A DNA stretch of 64,000 nt from Gemmatimonadetes bacterium 2013_60CM_65_52 (GTDB lineage: Bacteria > Gemmatimonadota > Gemmatimonadetes > Gemmatimonadales > Gemmatimonadaceae): positions 451,406 through 515,405 of the forward strand of contig NGFI01000002.1 in assembly GCA_002215645.1 (NCBI GenBank), given 5' to 3'. Every line of letters begins with the position of its first letter. Position 1 is the stretch's first letter. Positions 19,870 through 29,182 of this stretch are shown here, in pieces. Under the pieces are notes generated by a model. It made no database searches. It was not told the DNA's origin and saw only the letters and a list, made by a program, of their open reading frames with translations. Both the position numbers and the translations under genes were made by a program.

Positions 19870-20376
19870 TCAATAACTATTTGCCAGCGCCCATCGGGCG
19901 ACGGGAACGGGCGGCAGCACGAGGGCACTGTCGGCTGACGCGGGGCGCTGGAGAAGAAGTGTTCCCCTGCGCACGGCGAGCAGCGCGGCATCCTCCCCGA
20001 TCCGCACCTCGACGCCCACGAGGAAGCGCAGCGTCTGGATGCGAAGGAGTCTGATGCGGGTGGTGGCCACCGCACCATTCACGCCAAGCGGACGCGGCCC
20101 CACGACGACGGTGAGCTCGCCGCCAATCGCCAACGCATCCTCCGGCGTACCCCATCGGCCCAGATACGCGGCCGCGTCGGCGCGCCACTGCGCGTCCGCA
20201 AGCATGGCCGCCTGCCGCCGAATCGCACCCCGCGCGGCAACATGTGCCGAGCGTGCGGTGCCGGCGAGGAGTGCCGCGGCGAGGGTGAGGAGCGCCAGCG
20301 CCAGGACGATAGCAGTTCCCCTGCGCGGTCGTTCGCCTCGGGACGCGCGGGCGGCGGACTTACGGTCCTCGCGCAT
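19870..20376 (-). CDS. PilX/GspK-like pilus-associated protein
   Basis: MREDRKSAARASRGERPRRGTAIVLALALLTLAAALLAGTARSAHVA, hydrophobic N-terminus; overlaps the pilW-like gene. Confidence 0.5.
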   Translation of the reverse strand: MREDRKSAARASRGERPRRGTAIVLALALLTLAAALLAGTARSAHVAARGAIRRQAAMLADAQWRADAAAYLGRWGTPEDALAIGGELTVVVGPRPLGVNGAVATTRIRLLRIQTLRFLVGVEVRIGEDAALLAVRRGTLLLQRPASADSALVLPPVPVARWALANSY

Positions 20377-21214
20377 GCTGCAGGACGATGTCGATGGAAT
20401 CCGTCCGCACGCTGTCGCGGCCACGGTCATGGACCGGCACGAATGCGTGTGCGGTGAACCGAATACGTGCCACTCTCGTCACATCGGCGCCGGACGTACC
20501 CTGGGCAAGCTCCGCTCCCGTGTCGTCGAAGTACCGGAATCCCGAGCGTCGTGAGCCGGTCCGTATGAGGGAGCCGACGACGGGCTGCGGGGATGGAAAG
20601 CCCGGCGGATTGGAGCTCCACTCGCGGAAACCGAGGTGCCAGGTGCCGTCGCTCGCGCGATAGACGCCGTATCGTGTCTGGCGCGTGATCCGGAGCGGTG
20701 TGCCGGACGCGATGGTGTCGGGCCGGGCCAGGGTCACTTGCAGCTCACCCGACATGGCGCCCAGAGGGGACGCACACGTCACCGGATTGTTCGTCACCGC
20801 CGTGATCGCGCCACCAATCCATGCGCTGTCGGCAAGCCACCAGAGCGTGTCACCCGTTCGTGGAAGCGAGGCGACACCGCGAAGCGGCACGCTGCCCACC
20901 GCGTCGGCGACGAGGGTCGCGCGCCCCGCACTCCCTGCACAGGCGATGGCACTTGCCACCGGCGCGCGAAACTGCAGCGCGCTATCGCGCGCTTCACCCG
21001 ACATCAGGTCCTGCCTGACGTTCAGCATGCCGAGCTGCTCGCCGAGCACGGTCATGGCCGCCGAGATCTGCGCGTCGGCGTCGAGCACGGCGCGCAGGCG
21101 CGTATGGGCGCGCTGCTGACCGAGCACACTCACCGTGGCCGTTCCGAGCACGAGCGCGGCGAGCGTCAACGCCACGAGCAGCTCGACAAGGGTGAGTCCC
21201 ACGCGATTCAGCAC
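20360..21214 (-). CDS. PilW-like minor prepilin
   Basis: GTG start (21212-21214), VLNRVGLTLVELLVALTLAALVLGTATVSVLGQQRAHTRLRA prepilin motif with Glu at +5; overlaps the pilV-like stop. Confidence 0.75.
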   Translation of the reverse strand: MLNRVGLTLVELLVALTLAALVLGTATVSVLGQQRAHTRLRAVLDADAQISAAMTVLGEQLGMLNVRQDLMSGEARDSALQFRAPVASAIACAGSAGRATLVADAVGSVPLRGVASLPRTGDTLWWLADSAWIGGAITAVTNNPVTCASPLGAMSGELQVTLARPDTIASGTPLRITRQTRYGVYRASDGTWHLGFREWSSNPPGFPSPQPVVGSLIRTGSRRSGFRYFDDTGAELAQGTSGADVTRVARIRFTAHAFVPVHDRGRDSVRTDSIDIVLQHARGP

Positions 21215-21597
21215 GGAAACGCTCCATTCAGCGCGACCACGCGGATGCCGCCGCCGCTGCGCCAGGTGATGGTGTCGCTCACGACGCCAAACGCCGGCGG
21301 TGCGGTGTCGAAAGTCCAGTGTTCGAGGGTGCCATCCGAGCTCGTGAGCGTTCCGCTGGAGGCGCCCGAGCAGCCTTGCGATGCCAGAATGCCCAGCCGC
21401 GTATGCGCACGATGCGCCATGGCTCGGCGTTTGGCGGCGTCGAACGTCTGTCTCACGACCAGCGACGTGCTTCCGGCAATGCCGATGAGCGCGATGGTGA
21501 CGATCATGAGCGCTACGAGAACTTCGACGACGCCGAGTCCGGCGCGGGAGCATTGTGTCGTGCGCATGCGCCGAATCTCGGGGATTCGCCGGAGCAT
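21208..21597 (-). CDS. PilV-like minor prepilin
   Basis: MRTTQCSRAGLGVVEVLVALMIVTIALIGIAGSTSLVVRQTFDAAKRRAMAHRAHTRLG. Confidence 0.75.
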   Translation of the reverse strand: MLRRIPEIRRMRTTQCSRAGLGVVEVLVALMIVTIALIGIAGSTSLVVRQTFDAAKRRAMAHRAHTRLGILASQGCSGASSGTLTSSDGTLEHWTFDTAPPAFGVVSDTITWRSGGGIRVVALNGAFPC

Positions 21598-21623
21598 GCG
21601 TCATCGAATTCGCTCGGGGTGCA

Positions 21624-21654
21624 AAGAAAAACGGCGCACCGTGAGGTGCGCCGT
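21624..21654 (-). terminator. rho-independent terminator downstream of pilA
   Basis: Minus strand AACGGCGCACC TCAC GGTGCGCCGT followed by TTTTTCTTT. Confidence 0.85.
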
Positions 21655-21701
21655 TCTCCTTGCGATTCGTCAGAGCGCCTGCGCGCCCGACGGAGCGTGC
21701 G

Positions 21702-22091
21702 TCACTTACAGACCGGCTCGCCGTCGCCCGCCGTGGAGACCAGCGGGTTCGTCGTGTTGACGCCGATGCCGCAGCTGAAGCTCGCGATCTGCGTGTGCGT
21801 CACCGTCGCCGACCAGTAGCCCGCGCCCGGCACGATCGTCGGGTTGTTCACGCCCGTGGAGGGCTTGAACTTCAACTTCGTGGTGTCGTACGTGACGTAC
21901 TTCGTCGAGTCGGCGAAGAACGACTCTTCGGCCGTCACGAGGTTGCGGAGGTCCGACTTCATCGCGGCGATGTACGCCTTCTGCTTGGTGTTGGCGAACT
22001 TCGGAATCGCGATCGCGGCCAGAATGCCGATGATGACCACGACGATCAGAAGCTCGATGAGGGTGAAGCCGCGGCGGGAACGATTCAACAT
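21702..22091 (-). CDS. pilA: major type IV pilin PilA
   Basis: MLNRSRRGFTLIELLIVVVIIGILAAIAIPKFANTKQKAYIAAMKSDLRN...; AGGAG RBS; start at MLNRS preferred. Confidence 0.93.
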   Translation of the reverse strand: MLNRSRRGFTLIELLIVVVIIGILAAIAIPKFANTKQKAYIAAMKSDLRNLVTAEESFFADSTKYVTYDTTKLKFKPSTGVNNPTIVPGAGYWSATVTHTQIASFSCGIGVNTTNPLVSTAGDGEPVCK

Positions 22092-22175
22092 TTGGTGTTC
22101 TCCTGAAAGCGAGTTGACGGCGCTGATGAACCGTCGTGGCTGGTGCAGACGAGACAGAGTCGCGCCGAGCATTCA

Positions 22176-22191
22176 GGCAACGTGCGGGCCA
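22176..22191 (-). promoter_or_regulatory. sigma-54 (-24/-12) promoter of pilA
   Basis: Minus strand TGGCCCGCACGTTGCC against consensus TGGCACGN4TTGCW; GG-N10-GC spacing exact; about 85 nt upstream of the pilA ATG; PilR-type activator encoded nearby. Confidence 0.8.
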
Positions 22192-22264
22192 CGTTCGGCG
22201 ATTTAGCTAACACATTGTGCTGTAGTGCTTTATGATTCGTTGACGCGTGCGCATTCCGGCTCGT

Positions 22265-22306
22265 CCCTGTGGGATTTTGCGGCTTCCATAGCAGTTTGCC
22301 ACAGGG
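22265..22306. repeat. inverted repeat upstream of the pilA promoter / downstream of the glycosyltransferase operon
   Basis: CCCTGTGG (22265-22272) / CCACAGGG (22299-22306), perfect 8-bp arms. Confidence 0.4.
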
Positions 22307-22319
22307 GGAGCGCGGGGGC

Positions 22320-23975
22320 TCAGGGAGGGCGGAGCCCTGCTGAGCGCTCCTCCGCCAGGTGCAGGGAGGCCTGCCGGACGGCTTCGCGAATGAGCCGTCC
22401 GTCGCGCGGCCAGGCATATCGGAGTCCGATCAGACCATCGCGCTTCACGTCGTTCCAGCGGCCGAGCTTCGCGAGACAGTAGACGTATTGGTAGCGCGCG
22501 TCCTGCGCTTCGGGCTCGACACCATAACTCCACTCGAAGAGGATGACGGCGGGCTTGCACAGGCCGGCGCGTGTATATGCATCGGCTACGGCCAGCGTCA
22601 TCGCGGCGTCGTACGGAAAGAGACGAATGGCTCTGCGATACTCCAGCTCCATCTCGCTCAGACGCGACTTCAACCCCACGTGGCGCGCGTAGAGGAAATG
22701 CGCACGGTACCCGTTGGGTGCGTCCCGCATGAGCGCCGTGAAGAACGTGTCGTTGTTCTTCCATACGCGCTGCCGGTCGACGCTGCGCGCGAGCCACCAC
22801 AGGGCAAGCATCGCGAGCGCCACCGCCGACACCGTGCGTGTGCGGCCGGACCACGCCGTTCTCGCATGCTCCGCCAGAGAGCCCACGAGGATCACGACCC
22901 CCGCGCTGGGAAGAAAGAGCGTGCGCTCAGCCATCACGAATCCCGCTGGCACGATCAGGTTGCTGACGGGCAGATAGGCGACGATCAGCCAGAGGAGACC
23001 AAAGCTTGCCACCGGAGCGCGCCGGCGGAGTGCAACCGCCAGCACGAGTGTGCCGATGCAGATGATGGCGCCGGGAATTTCCGTGACGTCGAACCCGTTC
23101 GCGACAATGACGTCGGTCGGCGAGTAGTCCGCGCTGAGATGCACGGGAAAGACCAGCAACTGCGCGACCCGCGGCATCTCGTTCATCATCGTGCCGATGC
23201 GGTCCCCCGCGGTCATGCGGAGAAAGCGGAAGATCGGATACGCGACGAATCCGGTGAGGTCGCGCTGCACGAGGCCGCGCACATACAGGTTGGCGAGCGT
23301 GACGGCGATCAGGAGCAGGACCAGCGGCCGTGCGGCGCGGACACGCCGGCGCCAGGAGTCGCCGGGAATGACGGTGAGCTCCGCCGCGACGATGAGTCCG
23401 AGGAGCACCACCGCGTGCTCCTTCGTGAAGATGGCGACGGCGTAGAGGAGGGCCACGGCGATCGTCGTTGGCCATCCGAGCTCTCCGTCTCGACGCCGCC
23501 GGACATACATGCCCAGCGCGATGCACAGACAGAGGGCCACCACGAGCTCCGACTGGCCGACGACGTTTCCGGTGACCTCCACGTGCACCGGGTGAACGGC
23601 AAACAGCGCCGCCGCGATCCACGCGCCCAGCGGAGGCAGCATCGCGCTCGCGCACCAGTAGATCGCGAGTGCCGTCGCGACGGCGAGCACGACATTCACC
23701 GCGTGGAAGAGCCGCGGGGCGCCATCGTCCGCCGCCCACTCCAGCGCAAAGAGCGAGAGCACGAATGGACGATAGCCGTCACCGCCGTACTTCGGCGGCC
23801 AGTAGGTCTCGCCCCAGAGGCGCGGCAGGTGTGAGAGCGACTGCACGCGCGGGTTGTCGAGCACGACGCCGCGGTCGTCGTACGTGAAGTCGCTCCCGAT
23901 CGACGTGACGGTCGCGAGCAGTGCCAGCACCGCGATGCTCGCGACGGCGAGTCGCCGCCGCACAACGGACGTCAT
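22320..23975 (-). CDS. TMTC-like/GT39 membrane glycosyltransferase with C-terminal TPR-like region
   Basis: 551 aa; DFTYDDRGVVLDNPRVQSL motif, multiple TM segments, C-terminal TPR-like repeats. Confidence 0.7.
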   Translation of the reverse strand: MTSVVRRRLAVASIAVLALLATVTSIGSDFTYDDRGVVLDNPRVQSLSHLPRLWGETYWPPKYGGDGYRPFVLSLFALEWAADDGAPRLFHAVNVVLAVATALAIYWCASAMLPPLGAWIAAALFAVHPVHVEVTGNVVGQSELVVALCLCIALGMYVRRRRDGELGWPTTIAVALLYAVAIFTKEHAVVLLGLIVAAELTVIPGDSWRRRVRAARPLVLLLIAVTLANLYVRGLVQRDLTGFVAYPIFRFLRMTAGDRIGTMMNEMPRVAQLLVFPVHLSADYSPTDVIVANGFDVTEIPGAIICIGTLVLAVALRRRAPVASFGLLWLIVAYLPVSNLIVPAGFVMAERTLFLPSAGVVILVGSLAEHARTAWSGRTRTVSAVALAMLALWWLARSVDRQRVWKNNDTFFTALMRDAPNGYRAHFLYARHVGLKSRLSEMELEYRRAIRLFPYDAAMTLAVADAYTRAGLCKPAVILFEWSYGVEPEAQDARYQYVYCLAKLGRWNDVKRDGLIGLRYAWPRDGRLIREAVRQASLHLAEERSAGLRPP

Positions 23976-24754
23976 CGCTGCAGGTTGAACTTCAGGATGT
24001 GCCAGAACGCCGCGATGCCGTCTCGCCAGTTGATCTTCTTGCCCTCGGCATAGGTTCGGCCCGCGTACGAAATGGGCACTTCGTAGATGCGCGCGTCGCG
24101 TCGCGCGAGCCGCGCGGTGATCTCGGGCTCAAACCCGAACCGGTCGGACGTGAGCGACAGCGAGCGCGCGAGGTCGCCGCGCACCGCCTTGTAGCACGTC
24201 TCCATGTCCGTGAGGTTGAGGTTCGTGAGCATGTTGGAGAACGTGGTCAGCGCCCTGTTGCCTACGGAGTGCCAGTAGTACAGCACGCGATGAGGTCCGC
24301 CGAGGAATCGCGAGCCGAAGCAGGCATCCGCCTTGCCATCGATGACGGGTTTCAGGAGCTCCGGCCAATCCTGCGGATCGTATTCGAGATCCGCGTCCTG
24401 CACGATGACGACGTCGCCCGTGCTGGCGGCGAGCGCGGTGCGGATTGCTTTTCCCTTGCCGCCGTTGATCGGCTGGAGAATGAGCTTGTCGATGAATCCG
24501 GCCCGCTGCAGCTCGGCCAGGCGCTCGCGCGTGCCATCCGTGGAGCAGTCGTCGACGCAGATGATCTCCTTCCGCATCGGCGTGGCGTGGACGCGCTCCA
24601 GAATCGCCTCGATGGTGTTCCGCTCGTTGTACACCGGTATCAATACGGACAGCGTCATGCGCCCGGCGGCGAGCGGCGTGAGCTCACGGGGCGTCGAGGC
24701 GAGCGTCGTTGCCTGCGGTTTGACCGCGGGAACCATGGAGGGAGTGAGGGTCAT
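23972..24754 (-). CDS. glycosyltransferase family 2 (DPM1-like)
   Basis: LSVLIPVYNERNTIEAILERV...EIICVDDCSTDGTRERL...VVIVQDADLEYDPQDWPEL. Confidence 0.9.
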   Translation of the reverse strand: MTLTPSMVPAVKPQATTLASTPRELTPLAAGRMTLSVLIPVYNERNTIEAILERVHATPMRKEIICVDDCSTDGTRERLAELQRAGFIDKLILQPINGGKGKAIRTALAASTGDVVIVQDADLEYDPQDWPELLKPVIDGKADACFGSRFLGGPHRVLYYWHSVGNRALTTFSNMLTNLNLTDMETCYKAVRGDLARSLSLTSDRFGFEPEITARLARRDARIYEVPISYAGRTYAEGKKINWRDGIAAFWHILKFNLQR

Positions 24755-26274
24755 CGCTTGAGGACGGTGAAGGCGGCGCCGCCGGGAAAGCTGTCGCGAG
24801 GGACGAGCAATGGTGGGGACTTCGAAACGAGGTACTGCGCGGCATCCAGCGTCCGCCTGCCGTTGACGAGTACCACGCCGATGGGATATCGCGCGATCAG
24901 CGGCGCGAGTCCGTCGTTTGCCTCGGTTGCCGCGGAGCGCGATTCGAGATAGTGAGCCGTCGTGAAGGCCATGACCGGAATGGATTTCCGGCCCGTGTAT
25001 AGGAAGACTGCCCCTTCGTCATCTGCCGCGACAAGGTCGCCGGGCGAGGTATTGCGGCGCGTCCAATCCACAACCGTCTCGATGCGCAGGCTTTGCTCCC
25101 GCGGTATGCTCTGCCACCACTGCCCCGCCACCGCACGGGCCTCATAGATGACGTGCCCCAGCACGAGCAGTGCGAACGACGTCGCGAGCGCCGCACGGAA
25201 TGGCGTTGGCCAGACGTCCCGTTGCGTGGAAGACCATCCTCCAGCGGCGACGAGGAAGAGCACGAGGGGCCAGACGCCCCAAATGAAGCGCGCGGGCGGA
25301 AACGGCCAGAGAATGACGATCGCGGCGTAGCCGGCGAGAAACAGAGCCGTGAGCGGCGCGCGCCGAGCGAGCGTCACCCCGCCTGCCGCGAGCAGTACGC
25401 CGAGCGCGAGGACGATGACCAGGCGCCCTGCGGCGCTGCGGAAAGGCGACAGCAAGGTGACGAGGATCGCGGTGGTCTCCGGCACCGTGTGCGCCAGCGT
25501 CAGCGGAATCATTCGCGCACCCATGTCGTGGAGCCCGCGCACCCACCAGCTGGCGTACGAGCCGTAGTTGCCGGCCAAGGGAGCGGCGACTGCGGTGTCG
25601 CTGAGCATGAGATACAGTTGCCACGGCACGAGTAACGCGAGGGTGCCCGCAGCGGCGACCGCAGCCTCGCGGCGACGATCACGACGCATGAGTGCGATCA
25701 CGAGGGCGACCGCTAGCACCACTCCCTGGGCGCGCACCAACGTGGCCGCGCCGATCAGCAGCCCGATGACTAGTGCACGACGCGGAGACGCACCCTGCTC
25801 GAGAAGGCGCTCTCCGAGCAGCAGCGTGAGAAGCGCGAGCGCGAGAAACAACGGCTCGGACAATACCATCGCCGCCAGAATGAGCACGGGGATGCTGACT
25901 GCCGTTGCAACACCCAGCGTCAGCCCCCACGCGCGACTGTCGAGCCGTTCGCGCACGAGTTGCGCGACGAGCGTGGCGGACGCCGCGACCAGGAGCGCGT
26001 TGACCGCCTTGAACAGCACGACGTTCTGCGGAAATTCGGGCGCGACACGCCACAACAACGCGAGCAGCAGCGGATAACCCGGCGGGAAATGCGACGCGAC
26101 CGGCGTTCCGGGCAGATTCAGATAGCGGTATCCCTGCCCGGTCGCGATGGAGCGCGCGAGAATCACGTACATGGCATCATCGTGAAACACACCGACCGCG
26201 TAGTGATCGAGCACGAGGAGTCCGACGGCGAGACCCAGCACGCCGACGACGGCCACCGACAACGTCCATTTCAT
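24751..26274 (-). CDS. GT-C (GT39-like) membrane glycosyltransferase
   Basis: 507 aa; VGVFHDDAMYVILARSIATGQGYRYLNLPGTPVASHFPPGYPLLLAL; paralogous to the next gene. Confidence 0.75.
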   Translation of the reverse strand: MKWTLSVAVVGVLGLAVGLLVLDHYAVGVFHDDAMYVILARSIATGQGYRYLNLPGTPVASHFPPGYPLLLALLWRVAPEFPQNVVLFKAVNALLVAASATLVAQLVRERLDSRAWGLTLGVATAVSIPVLILAAMVLSEPLFLALALLTLLLGERLLEQGASPRRALVIGLLIGAATLVRAQGVVLAVALVIALMRRDRRREAAVAAAGTLALLVPWQLYLMLSDTAVAAPLAGNYGSYASWWVRGLHDMGARMIPLTLAHTVPETTAILVTLLSPFRSAAGRLVIVLALGVLLAAGGVTLARRAPLTALFLAGYAAIVILWPFPPARFIWGVWPLVLFLVAAGGWSSTQRDVWPTPFRAALATSFALLVLGHVIYEARAVAGQWWQSIPREQSLRIETVVDWTRRNTSPGDLVAADDEGAVFLYTGRKSIPVMAFTTAHYLESRSAATEANDGLAPLIARYPIGVVLVNGRRTLDAAQYLVSKSPPLLVPRDSFPGGAAFTVLKR

Positions 26275-27812
26275 GGCGTGACCCGGTATGCAACCGCGCC
26301 CGATACGGATGCGATTCGCGCGAGACCTGGATGGCGATCGCGCAGCGCGTCGGCGGATTCGATCGTTGTCGGCGCGAGGAGCATCACGTATCGGGCCGGC
26401 ACTGCGCGAAGCATCTCCGAGAGGCGCGCGGCACCCTCAGCGACGCCGGGCGGAGACAGATATTCTCGCGCGGTGAACGAGATCGGCGGCGAGGCCGGAC
26501 GATCGCCATACAGCGCGACGACGGGCTCCCCTTCGGTGAGCACGGTTTCGCCCGGCGGCACGTTTCGTTGAATCCAATCGAGCACGGGCGTGATCTGGTG
26601 GGTAGCTGTCTGGGCCGGACCGCGCCATGCGCGCGTTGCATACGCGTGGAGCTCCACGCGAAGCAGGGCGAACGCCGGAAGCATCGCGACGGCAACGACG
26701 ACCGGCCGCCATCGGCCGGCCACGAGCCACGCTTCGCGAATTCCCGTAGCCGCGAGGAAGCCGACGAGCGGCCAGATGGCCCACGCAAAGCGCCACGGAT
26801 TGTACGGCCACGCAAGCATGATCGCGACGTACAGGATGAAGAACGCGACGGTCACCGGTGCTCGGCGGGCGAGAATCACGCATCCGCCGACGAGCGCGGC
26901 CGCCACGATCAACAAGGTCGCCAACGCGATGCCCGGTGGGAATCCAGCGGCAAGGCGATCCTGGAGGAGCAGCCAACTTTCTGCGGCGTTGGCGCGCACC
27001 GTCGAGATCACCAGATCCGCACCTCCTTCATGCACGCCCGCGACGAACCACGTCAGATACGACCCGTAGGCTCCCTCGAGCGGCGGCGCTACGCGCGGCC
27101 TGGCCCAGGCGGTGAAGGCAAGCCACGGGACCTGCGTCAACACGGCGGAGCAGGCCGTGACGATGGCACCACGCCAGCGCGCGCGACAAAACTGGAGGAT
27201 GATGATCGCTGCAAGAACGGCGATCGCGTGCGCACGAACGAGCATGAGGAGCCCGGAGGCAACGCCTGCACCGACGAACGCACGCGTGTCATCGCTCTCG
27301 GCCGCACGCTCGCCGAGTGCTAACGCGGGCCACAGCAGCGCGAGAAAGAGCGTTTCAGAGAGCAGCGACGTCGCGAGGGTGAGCGTCGGCGTCGAAATGG
27401 TGCAGGCGATCGCGGCGGCAGCCGCCCATGCGCTCTTCCACGAGGCGCGCGTCACCGCCAGATACCACAGGCCGAGTGCGGCGATCCCGAGGAGTAGTGC
27501 ATTGACGCGGATCAGAACGGAAACATTAGCCGGAAAATCCGGCCACACGCGCCATGCAACGGACACCAGGAGTGGATAGAGCGGCGGATAGTGTGTCGCC
27601 GCGGGCGTTCCGACGAGGTGGGAATAATGAAACCCGTGGCCCGATGCGAGCGATCTCGCCAGGAGCGCGTACACACCATCGTCGTGAAACACTCCGATGA
27701 CATACGGCGACGTCGCCCATACTGCGATCGCCGCCGGAATCAGAACTGTCAGGAACGCGCTGAGCCAACTGACATGGACCTGCTGACGAACGGGTACAGA
27801 GTGCCCGGTCAT
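26271..27812 (-). CDS. GT-C (GT39-like) membrane glycosyltransferase
   Basis: IGVFHDDGVYALLARSLASGHGFHYSHLVGTPAATHYPPLYPLLVSV; ATG at 27812 forms an ATGA overlap with the pilR-like stop. Confidence 0.75.
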   Translation of the reverse strand: MTGHSVPVRQQVHVSWLSAFLTVLIPAAIAVWATSPYVIGVFHDDGVYALLARSLASGHGFHYSHLVGTPAATHYPPLYPLLVSVAWRVWPDFPANVSVLIRVNALLLGIAALGLWYLAVTRASWKSAWAAAAAIACTISTPTLTLATSLLSETLFLALLWPALALGERAAESDDTRAFVGAGVASGLLMLVRAHAIAVLAAIIILQFCRARWRGAIVTACSAVLTQVPWLAFTAWARPRVAPPLEGAYGSYLTWFVAGVHEGGADLVISTVRANAAESWLLLQDRLAAGFPPGIALATLLIVAAALVGGCVILARRAPVTVAFFILYVAIMLAWPYNPWRFAWAIWPLVGFLAATGIREAWLVAGRWRPVVVAVAMLPAFALLRVELHAYATRAWRGPAQTATHQITPVLDWIQRNVPPGETVLTEGEPVVALYGDRPASPPISFTAREYLSPPGVAEGAARLSEMLRAVPARYVMLLAPTTIESADALRDRHPGLARIASVSGAVAYRVTP

Positions 27813-29182
27813 GTCTCCACGCCGTAGCGCGATAGTTTGCGATACAGCGTCGAAGGATCGATCCCCAGGACTTCCGCGGCGCGGCTCTTGTTGCCGCCCT
27901 CGCTCTGAAGGACCCACATGATGTATGCGCGCTCCACAGCCTCGAGCGTTGGATTGGCGGGCACGCGGTCGGCGACGAGCGGTTCACTCACACGGGCGGT
28001 GACTCTCTCGGGGAGTGCGTTGGGCTGAATCGAGCTGCCCGGCGTGAGGAGGACTGCCCGTTCGAGCGCGTTTTCCAGCTCCCGCACGTTGCCTGGCCAC
28101 AGATAGCTCACGAGCGCGTCGAGAGTACTCTCGGAGAGCGACTTCCGCTCCTCCTTCCGCAACTCGGCGATGCGATCGAGGAAATGTTCGGCGAGAAGGG
28201 GAATGTCGTCGGCGCGCTGCCGCAGGGTCGGGAGATGCAGCGCTATGACGTTCAGGCGGTAGTACAGGTCCGTGCGGAACGCTCCGCGCCGGATTTCCTC
28301 TTCCAGCTCGCGGTTGGTGGCGGCGATGAGGCGCACGTCAATGGCAACCGGATCGGTGGCGCCGACGGGAATCACTTCACGATGTTGGAGGACGCGCAGC
28401 AGCTTGACCTGCGTCGCCGGTGTCGTCTCACCGATCTCGTCGAGGAAGAACGTGCCCTTGGCGGCCGCAGCGAAGAGGCCGGTCTTGTCCTTGATGGCGC
28501 CTGTGAACGAGCCCTTCACGTGCCCGAACAGTTCACTCTCGAGCAGGCTCTCCGGAAGTGCGCCGCAGTTGATGGACGCGAACGAGCGCTCGGCACGCGA
28601 TGACAGTTCATGGATGTAGCGCGCGATGACTTCTTTACCCGTACCGGACTCACCCTGAATCAGCACGGTCGATTCGGTGGGGGCGACCGTTTCGGCCAGG
28701 CGCAACACATCGAGCCAGCTTCGCGAGTTGCCGACGGGACGGGCACCCGTGGGTCCTTCGCGGCGTTTGATCTCCTGGCGAAGCGACCTGTTCTCGACGC
28801 GCAGCTCGCGGTGCTCGGCCGCTCGCTTGAGGATGGCGAGGAGCTCGTCGTTGTGAAACGGCTTCTGTATGTAATAGAAGGCGCCCTCATTCACCGCCTG
28901 CATGGCACTCTGCAGCGTGGCCTGCGCCGTCATCAGAATGACGGGCGTGTCCGCGTTCTGCTGCCGCGCCGCAGCAAGAATCTCGACGCCGCCGACGTCG
29001 GGCATGCGGACATCGGAGAGCACGATGTCCGGCTGGATCGCGCTGAGGCGCTCCAGTCCCTCGCGGCCACCGCGCGCCGTGTGCGTGTCGAAGCCCGCAT
29101 TGCGCAGGAGGATGCCGAGCGATTCCAGAATGCCCTGCTCATCGTCGACGACGAGAACAGAAGGCGTGCGATTGTTGCTCAC
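27809..29182 (-). CDS. sigma-54-dependent response regulator, PilR/NtrC family
   Basis: REC domain, GESGTGKEVIARYIHELSSRA, ESELFGHVKGSFTGA, Fis-type HTH (KSRAAEVLGIDPSTLYRKL). Confidence 0.92.
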   Translation of the reverse strand: MSNNRTPSVLVVDDEQGILESLGILLRNAGFDTHTARGGREGLERLSAIQPDIVLSDVRMPDVGGVEILAAARQQNADTPVILMTAQATLQSAMQAVNEGAFYYIQKPFHNDELLAILKRAAEHRELRVENRSLRQEIKRREGPTGARPVGNSRSWLDVLRLAETVAPTESTVLIQGESGTGKEVIARYIHELSSRAERSFASINCGALPESLLESELFGHVKGSFTGAIKDKTGLFAAAAKGTFFLDEIGETTPATQVKLLRVLQHREVIPVGATDPVAIDVRLIAATNRELEEEIRRGAFRTDLYYRLNVIALHLPTLRQRADDIPLLAEHFLDRIAELRKEERKSLSESTLDALVSYLWPGNVRELENALERAVLLTPGSSIQPNALPERVTARVSEPLVADRVPANPTLEAVERAYIMWVLQSEGGNKSRAAEVLGIDPSTLYRKLSRYGVET

